A DNA stretch of 64,000 bases from Diphasiastrum complanatum. Its lineage: Eukaryota > Streptophyta > Lycopodiopsida > Lycopodiales > Lycopodiaceae. Shown in pieces: positions 57,108 through 64,000 of this stretch (position 1 is the stretch's first letter; each line of letters starts with the position of its first letter). Both the position numbers and the translations under genes were made by a program. The DNA lies in NCBI GenBank assembly GCA_029204225.1, contig CM055094.1, forward strand, positions 18,247,179 to 18,311,178, read 5' to 3'. The notes under the pieces were generated by a model, which did no database searches, was not told the DNA's origin, and was given only the letters and a program-made list of their open reading frames with translations.

Positions 57108-57249
57108 ATTGATTAATATCAGAGCTATCTTTGTAGTTCGATAAGCTTCCCACAAAACCAGATTCTATCATCTGATAGAATAACCATTTTTTTTTTTATA
57201 AAAGCATTAGATTTTCCTTCTTAAGTCATTGATAGCCATCACTATCACT

Positions 57250-57691
57250 ACGTCTTGATCGTCTATGATAGATCTAACAATGGCCATTTATAGCAATAGG
57301 TTCTTGAGCTACTTGATGTGATTCTGTAGCAAATCACCATTCATCATCTTGAGGGAAAAAAATCTCCTTCTGAGGTGTAGCTTGGAAGCTATGTCTCGCA
57401 CACCGTACAATGTGCTCAAGATGTCTCTAACTTCCTTTGAGGTCTAAGCTTCAGAGACGTGGCCAATTTGTGTGTATAAAATGTTGAGGATGATCAACGC
57501 GAAGGCCTTGCCATCCTTCGCTTCCATCGGGAGATTGCAGCGTCGTTTGCATCGAGGTTTGCCTCTGGATAGGTGACAATATCATAAAATTTCTTAGCCA
57601 TCAATATAGCTTTCATCTTAAATTTCCATAAATGATAATTGGATCCATCAAGCTTGTCCACGATGGGACTGGCTTTCCCTTGGAAATCCAT
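57250..57691 (-). pseudogene. copia gag N-terminal half, inverted
   Basis: On -, from ATG at 57691: MDFQGKASPIVDKLDGSN, YHLWKFKMKAILMAKKFYDI. After a frameshift come KAFALIILNILYTQIGHVSE and ILSTLYGVRDIAS with LHLRRRFF (UBN2-type). It points towards its presumed LTR instead of away from it, while the gag C-terminal half follows on the opposite strand. Confidence 0.75.
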
Positions 57692-57754
57692 GTGGAAGTT
57701 AGTCTAGTGATGACACTACTTTTAAGTTTGTCAAGCTCATATAATAACTAGATA

Positions 57755-58245
57755 ATGATCATCACAACACATCCAGAGCTAACTTTATTGCGAGCCATTA
57801 TGATGTTGCTACAAGAAAATACTAGAAGGAACGAATCCTCTAGTTCTTCAACAGTCAACTCTCATGCCCTATATACACACAATCGCTCAAGTAAGCAGAG
57901 GAAGAAAGGCACGAAACAAGCAAAGTCAAATCACAAGTCAACGCAATGTCAAGAGAAGTCGAATCCCACAACCAACAAGAAGCTATTTTGTAGATATTGC
58001 AAACGAACCAACCACGAGATCCAAGATTGTCATAGTCGGCAAGCCAAGAACAACAAAGGGCAATCGAACCAAATGGAAAATGTAGCTTCAGAAGCACCTC
58101 AACCCAATCAAGAAGCGGATCAAGATACATTCATGACAAGCCATCAAAAAGCATAGGCCGACAATTCATGGTTCCTGGATTCCAGAGCCAGTCAACACAT
58201 GACCAATCATATCAGTTGTTTTGAATCCTACACGTTGATGTGAAT
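57755..58245 (+). pseudogene. copia gag C-terminus with zinc knuckle and protease start
   Basis: On +: LLQENTRRNESSSSS, a basic linker, the CCHC knuckle LFCRYCKRTNHEIQDCH, a stop after TSHQKA (58154), then in the same direction NSWFLDSRASQHMTNH, the protease active site with Gly changed to Arg (DSG to DSR). The rest of protease and pol are missing. Confidence 0.82.
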
Positions 58246-58369
58246 CTGCTCAGTCGAATTTGGATAATCGTCATTCATTGATGTAGGTGCAGATGGAGCC
58301 GATCAGGCCGAGCAAAGCTACTGCTTCATACCGACAATCAACCCTCCTTCGAACTATAGACTGACACTA

Positions 58370-59230
58370 TATATTTGATGTAAAAACTTTATAAGCAGTA
58401 GATAATGTTAATCAACTAAGATTGAGAAATAATGGAAGTATAATCTACTAATAGCAGGCACCATAGAATCATTCACAGATTATACACACAATGAGCAAAT
58501 TCTTGCAATTCTTCTATATTATCAGAATCGAGTTTACAATAACAAAAACTTTCGGGCACTGTCTATTTCCTAGATCAGCACATCTACGCAAGAGAGGAGT
58601 TCTCTCTCATGAGTAAAACTAGCTACTGCTAATTTGTATGTCTGAAGTGTGACATGTGTGTTTGCTATCGCATGACTAACACTCATCCACTACCTCGTCT
58701 GTATCCGATCTCCAATATATAATAGGTTGGGTCTGATTACAAGACTTGATTAGCGAACCATTACAAGATAGTTTAAACTAGAAACACTAGCTAACTATGT
58801 CTTGCTACTTTGCTTAACTACATGGGCTTAACGACTGAGTCGTGACATTCAAATTGTCATGCTCATCGAGCCTTGATCTCAATGTCAACATACACAAGTT
58901 TTCACATTTTTTGTTGAGTACTTTGGGCTTCAGCCTTCAAGGACTTCGTGGGTGACTGCAATCTTCTTTGTTGCAGTTGTTATGGCTTGCCTTCGTTGCC
59001 TTTGGGACTTCTTCCTTCAGGAGTTCGGCCTTCGGCCTTTGTTGCCTTCGCTTGTTGACCATATGTTGGTGCCTTGTGGTTTTCTAGCGGTTCCCTGGCT
59101 TCGTTGGTCTTTGCAACTTTGACTCTATGGTGCACTTCCATCGAAGCCATTTGCATAACTTAGTGGTTGTCTGGGGTGGCCTTCTTTGAAACCATTGGCA
59201 TTGTGGTTGTAGGCGATTGCGATTTCTGCC
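58370..59230 (-). repeat. copia 3' LTR, family alpha, inverted
   Basis: Bases 58370-58800 are related in reverse to 1137-1520 and 45890-46400 (GCAGTAGATAATGTTAA, AGATCAGCACATCTACGC, CTACTGCTAATTTGTATG). The 58870-59230 part is rich in GCCTTCG/CGAAGGC words, like the U3 of Cop3 with its own motif. It would be the 3' LTR of the - strand pol fragment that follows. Borders are approximate. Confidence 0.6.
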
Positions 59231-59249
59231 TATGGGCAGTTCTTGTGTA

Positions 59250-60282
59250 TTTGTGCAAATAGTGGCTCACAAGCTAGCAAAGCTTTGTGGGTAGAAACTT
59301 CATGTTTCTTCATCTCCCTCTCAAAGCGTGCTAGTCTTGTGGTTCCCAGACTAGCCCTCTGCCTTTCAAACATTGCCTTACCTAAGGGCTTAGAGAAGAT
59401 ATCACCATCATCTTGGTTGGCATAAAAATGGTCTACAACTCGTTTCTCTCAACCAGATCTCTAATCAAGTGATACTTGATAGGAATGTGTTTCGTTCTTA
59501 AGTGAAACACAAAATCCTTTTTTAGATGTATTGCAGATGTATTGTCCATGTGTAGGATTATTGGTTCATTGATGCTTTCTCCCAAACCATCTACAAATTG
59601 TCTGAGCCATGTCAGCTCATTAGCCATTTTGGTTGCAGCAACATATTCTACCCCGCAGGATGATTGGGCAATTATTGTCTGCTTTATGTTGATCCAAATA
59701 ACAGCTGCATTGGTTGCTATCGTGCATCCTCCTGAGACGCTTTTGGAATCATCTTTGATTAATGCCCAGCTTGCATCACTATAGGACTTTGTTTGAAGTC
59801 TTGCATTTCGAGAATAGCAAAGTCCATAGTCCTTTGTGCTCTGCATGTACTACATGATTCTCTTTGTAATCTTCCTATGTGTTAGTCCTGGATTTATGTT
59901 AAATTGGCTCAATTTGAAAACTGCATAAGCAATGTTCGGCCTTGTATTATCTGCCAAGTACATCAAAGTACCAATAAGCCTCCATGAGAGGCTTGTTCTT
60001 CCTCTCAGCAACACCATTGTGTTGTGGTGTGTAGGTTGTTGTCTTCTTGTGAATGATTCCTTGGTTGTTGCAAAAAATAGCAAATCGGTTGGAGATGTCT
60101 CCTCCTCTTCTTTCGGTTCTGATCTGTTGGACTTTCTTCTTTGTCCACTTTTCAGCCCTGTTTACATACTCTGCAAACTTATTGAGACCTTCAGACTTGT
60201 TGTGGATGAAGTGGACAACAACAAACTTATTGAAGTCATCAGTGAAGGTGATATAATATCTCGATCCTCTTACTAAGAGCAC
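59250..60282 (-). pseudogene. copia integrase fused to RT end and RNase H
   Basis: On -, integrase (60282 downwards): RYYITFTDDFNKFVVVHFI, TERRGGDISNRF (second catalytic Asp replaced by Glu), PQHNGVAERKNKPLMEA. The sequence then jumps to the RT end, IGTLMYLADNTRPNIAYAV, and RNase H: YSDASWALIKDDSKSVSG, AQSSCGVEYVAATKMANE, MDNTSAIHLKKD, TKHIPIKYHLIRD. After a frameshift the C-terminus DIFSKPLGKAMFERQRASLG reaches about 59310. The RT body is deleted between the integrase and the RT end. Integrase is of the same family as Cop2/Cop3. Confidence 0.85.
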
Positions 60283-60304
60283 TCCAAACTCGGTAGACTC
60301 GAAT

Positions 60305-60700
60305 GTTTATTTCAAGTTTGTATCGAATTTCTTCATCATCATTACATCGTATGTGATGATACTTTATTGTTCAACAATCATCTGAATTTGTTAAAGGATA
60401 CCAAATGCATATTAGCTTAGGAATACAAGATGACAGATATGGGTCCTACATACTACTGTCTTGGAATTCAGATTTTTTGAATTCGACAGCAGGCATATTT
60501 TCATGAGCCAACAGAGATACCTTACCAATGTGTTGAAGAAATATGAGATGGCCAAGTGCAAACCAAGCCACTTCCCACTCGACCCTAGTTTGAAGCTATC
60601 AAAGGAGCAATGTCCAAAATCCGAGTCCGAGAAGGAGGAAATGAAGAAGTATACATTTCACTCCATAATTGGTTCATTGATGTATGCTATGCTCCATTAA
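60305..60700 (+). pseudogene. copia RT palm/thumb fragment, opposite strand
   Basis: On +: a degenerate YVDD region (HYIVCDDTLLFNNHLNLL), EYKMTDMGPTYYCLGIQIF, FMSQQRYLTNVLKKYEMAKC, and FHSIIGSLMYAMLH. It contains the segment that the neighbouring - strand fragment lacks, but in the opposite orientation. The ORF stops at 60700 where the RNase H part should begin. Confidence 0.8.
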
Positions 60701-61133
60701 GGGATCTTGGGCCCAGGTCCTTCATACATTAAAAAATCTTCAAATCCCATATGTGAATTCCTTACATCTACTTAAAATCATGCTGTTGAGAGGATTATCT
60801 TTAGTGGCTTGAGTCAAGAAGTCATTTCCAGTTTGACTGGATGACATGATCAAATCAATCTTTGGCTCTAGATTTTGTGATAGAGCTTGAAAGTCACTTG
60901 AATGGATGCATAGAGAGATCAGTTGAGCCTAGAAGAATGATTAGAGTGTTGGAGCTAGGATCAAGAATTGGCTTAGTTGGTGAGCCTCTTAGCTACTACA
61001 TGTACAATTATAGCTAGATGAGAGCTGCATAACGATTCCAAGCTTGAAAGGAAGGAGATTGCAACCTTCCAAATCTAGAGTCAAAGTTGTGACGACCAAC
61101 GGTAAGGTTGAAACTTACAAAACCGCATAGGGA
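60701..61133. other. no recognised gene
   Basis: Unique sequence with no motif. Confidence 0.35.
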
Positions 61134-61299
<166 letters not shown>

Positions 61300-61479
61300 A
61301 TGCGGTTTGCAGTTACCCCAGAGCATTTAGGCAGCATAGGGACCGCGAGACAGACCGAGCATCCAAGTGAGAGAGAGAGAGAGAGTTTCCGTCATTTAGA
61401 CCACGTTTCAACTAAACCGCAACCGCAACCGTGAGACCCATTGAGACAGCGGAACGATGGTTCAGCAATGCTATAACAA

Positions 61480-62769
<1,290 letters not shown>

Positions 62770-63215
62770 TAGACCTTCGCATTTTGCCAAAAAAGACACT
62801 TTCGCGATTTTAAGGGCAATGTCGCTTTTTCAAGGGCACCTTCGCTTTTATCCGGAAGGCGTATGTGCGACAGTGTTGCTTTTTCCCGAAAGGCGAAAAT
62901 GCGACGGTTGGCCTAAAAATTTTTCTAAGGCATTTGGAGACATTGTGTCGCCTTTTTCGGAGAAATGGGAAAAATGCGACAGTGTTGGGAGAGTTGGCCA
63001 GAATCATTTTCTAAGTGTTTTGACTTAGTCCTAGAATTTTTTTCTCATGACTAAAAAATGCGAATTGTGCAACAAAACAGTTCAAAAAAACAGACTGTGC
63101 AAAACATAGTTCAAAATGCAACAGTCAGGAAAAAAAAATTGCAAAGGAAAAACTAAGAAAAATGCTAAGGCTTTGAAAGATAGAAACTCTCAATTTCTTC
63201 AATTAAGCCTATCAC
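62770..63215 (+). repeat. second copy of the GCGACAGTGT-rich leader block
   Basis: Collinear with 46560-47230: AAATGCGACAGTGTTGGG, TTTCTAAGTGTTTTGACTTA, CAGACTGTGCAAAACATAGT, AATGCTAAGGCTTTGAAAGA. The similarity stops after TAGAAACTCTCAATTTCTTC. No gag follows in this copy. Confidence 0.65.
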
Positions 63216-64000
63216 AGGAGTACTTAAGCTAAGATGCCTCTAGTCCTTTTGAAAAATTTGTGGGCCGACTATCATTTTGTTTTGCTATTACTAAACCCAC
63301 TACGCTGAATTCTTTATATGCCTTTTGAAACTTATGAAAAAAATAGAATATTTGTTCTATTTCAAAACGATCAAATTTTGATTCAGAACATTATATCATA
63401 CATTTAAATTGCTATATTCCTTATCATGTGAAGTTCCACTTTAGGTGATGAAATAAGTTTCCAATTTGCACATTTTGATGTATTTTAAAATGATTAGTGA
63501 TGTCAAAGTATCCTCGTGTGTGCATGTGGTACTAATGAATGTAACATGGGTGAGCAATCTAGACCCACGCATGCTACAAACACCACACCACAACGGGATT
63601 GCTTACTTTTTATTTAATAAACTCAAGCGAATTGAATTGTATGGTTTTCAGATATTTAGGGTGGATATACTTGTTGGCCGACAAAAATTTCAATAAGCAC
63701 GCGTAAGCTTCTTATTTTTGTTTGCAAGGATCATCACCAAACATGGCCCTACATCGTATGTGCGGTGGCAACTTTGGGGTGCCGCTTAGGGGCCAGTCAA
63801 GGGATTTGTTGGCCATATAACCTTGCAATAAACTGCATTTGTGGGGCATTATATCTTGAAACTACCCTTAACTAAGAGACATACTTTATTTCTTTTGGAA
63901 ATTCAAGCCAAAAATCGGATTGGAGGACCAGCAAATCCACCCTAGATGCCAAACAGGCACACAATGCCACATGACCTAATTTCCAATAGGACAGCTACTT
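63216..64000. other. no recognised gene
   Basis: AT-rich, then more balanced sequence near the right edge; nothing recognisable. Confidence 0.35.

Overview
The window is nuclear DNA of a land plant, to judge by decayed Ty1/copia and Ty3/gypsy retrotransposons with plant-type primer-binding sites (TGGTATCAGAGC, complementary to the 3' end of initiator Met-tRNA), an En/Spm (CACTA) transposase gene with short GT-AG introns, and long GA/CT, GT and TA microsatellites. The species cannot be told from the sequence. I recognise no ordinary host gene, rRNA, conventional tRNA or CRISPR array. Almost every recognisable coding segment belongs to a mobile element, and only one long element ORF (42277-45075, copia pol) is uninterrupted. 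Element names below (Cop1-Cop11, Gyp1-Gyp2) are local labels.

1-10750 is a nest. A copia element on + (Cop2, 1604-2257 and 8497-9085) is split by a gypsy element on - (Gyp1, 2258-8496). Gyp1 itself carries a MITE (5808-6188) and an internally deleted copia (Cop3, 2676-4697). Next come a scrambled copia on - (Cop4, 9084-9725) and a gypsy integrase relic on + (Gyp2) split by a second, related MITE (10091-10614). 11253-16512 is a CACTA element: a left terminus with subterminal repeats, a six-exon TNP2-like transposase with DUF4218 and DUF4216 regions, and directly upstream a co-oriented unknown multi-exon reading frame. 16513-22195 is a nearly complete copia on - (Cop5) with both LTRs, PBS, polypurine tract and a near-perfect target duplication, but without the reverse-transcriptase catalytic core.

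22300-36000 holds fragments: a gypsy RT, a truncated and a solo LTR of one family, two copia 5' ends that face each other near 25850, a cluster of 23-bp palindromes (27.9-28.5 kb), a tandem duplication of about 700 bp with a GC-rich core (31.06-32.56 kb), and a three-copy degenerate repeat (33.96-34.57 kb). 36600-48730 holds GA tracts, an unrecognised 191-codon ORF, an inverted pair of copia fragments, the intact copia pol ORF with its 3' LTR, and an intact copia gag ORF that has lost pol. 48700-64000 holds a tRNA-like/SINE candidate, several copia LTR and gag fragments, a copia gag with an inverted 5' half (57.25-58.25 kb), scrambled copia pol pieces in opposite orientations (59.2-60.7 kb), weak hypothetical ORFs at 55-56.2 kb, and a GA/CT inverted-repeat microsatellite block (61.1-61.75 kb).

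The segments most worth a second look are the unknown ORF beside the CACTA transposase, the clusters of TTCnnGAA heat-shock-element-like dimers in the Cop3 LTRs, the two related MITEs nested in gypsy genes, the CACACGTGTG palindrome shared by several copia LTRs, and the palindrome cluster at 28 kb.
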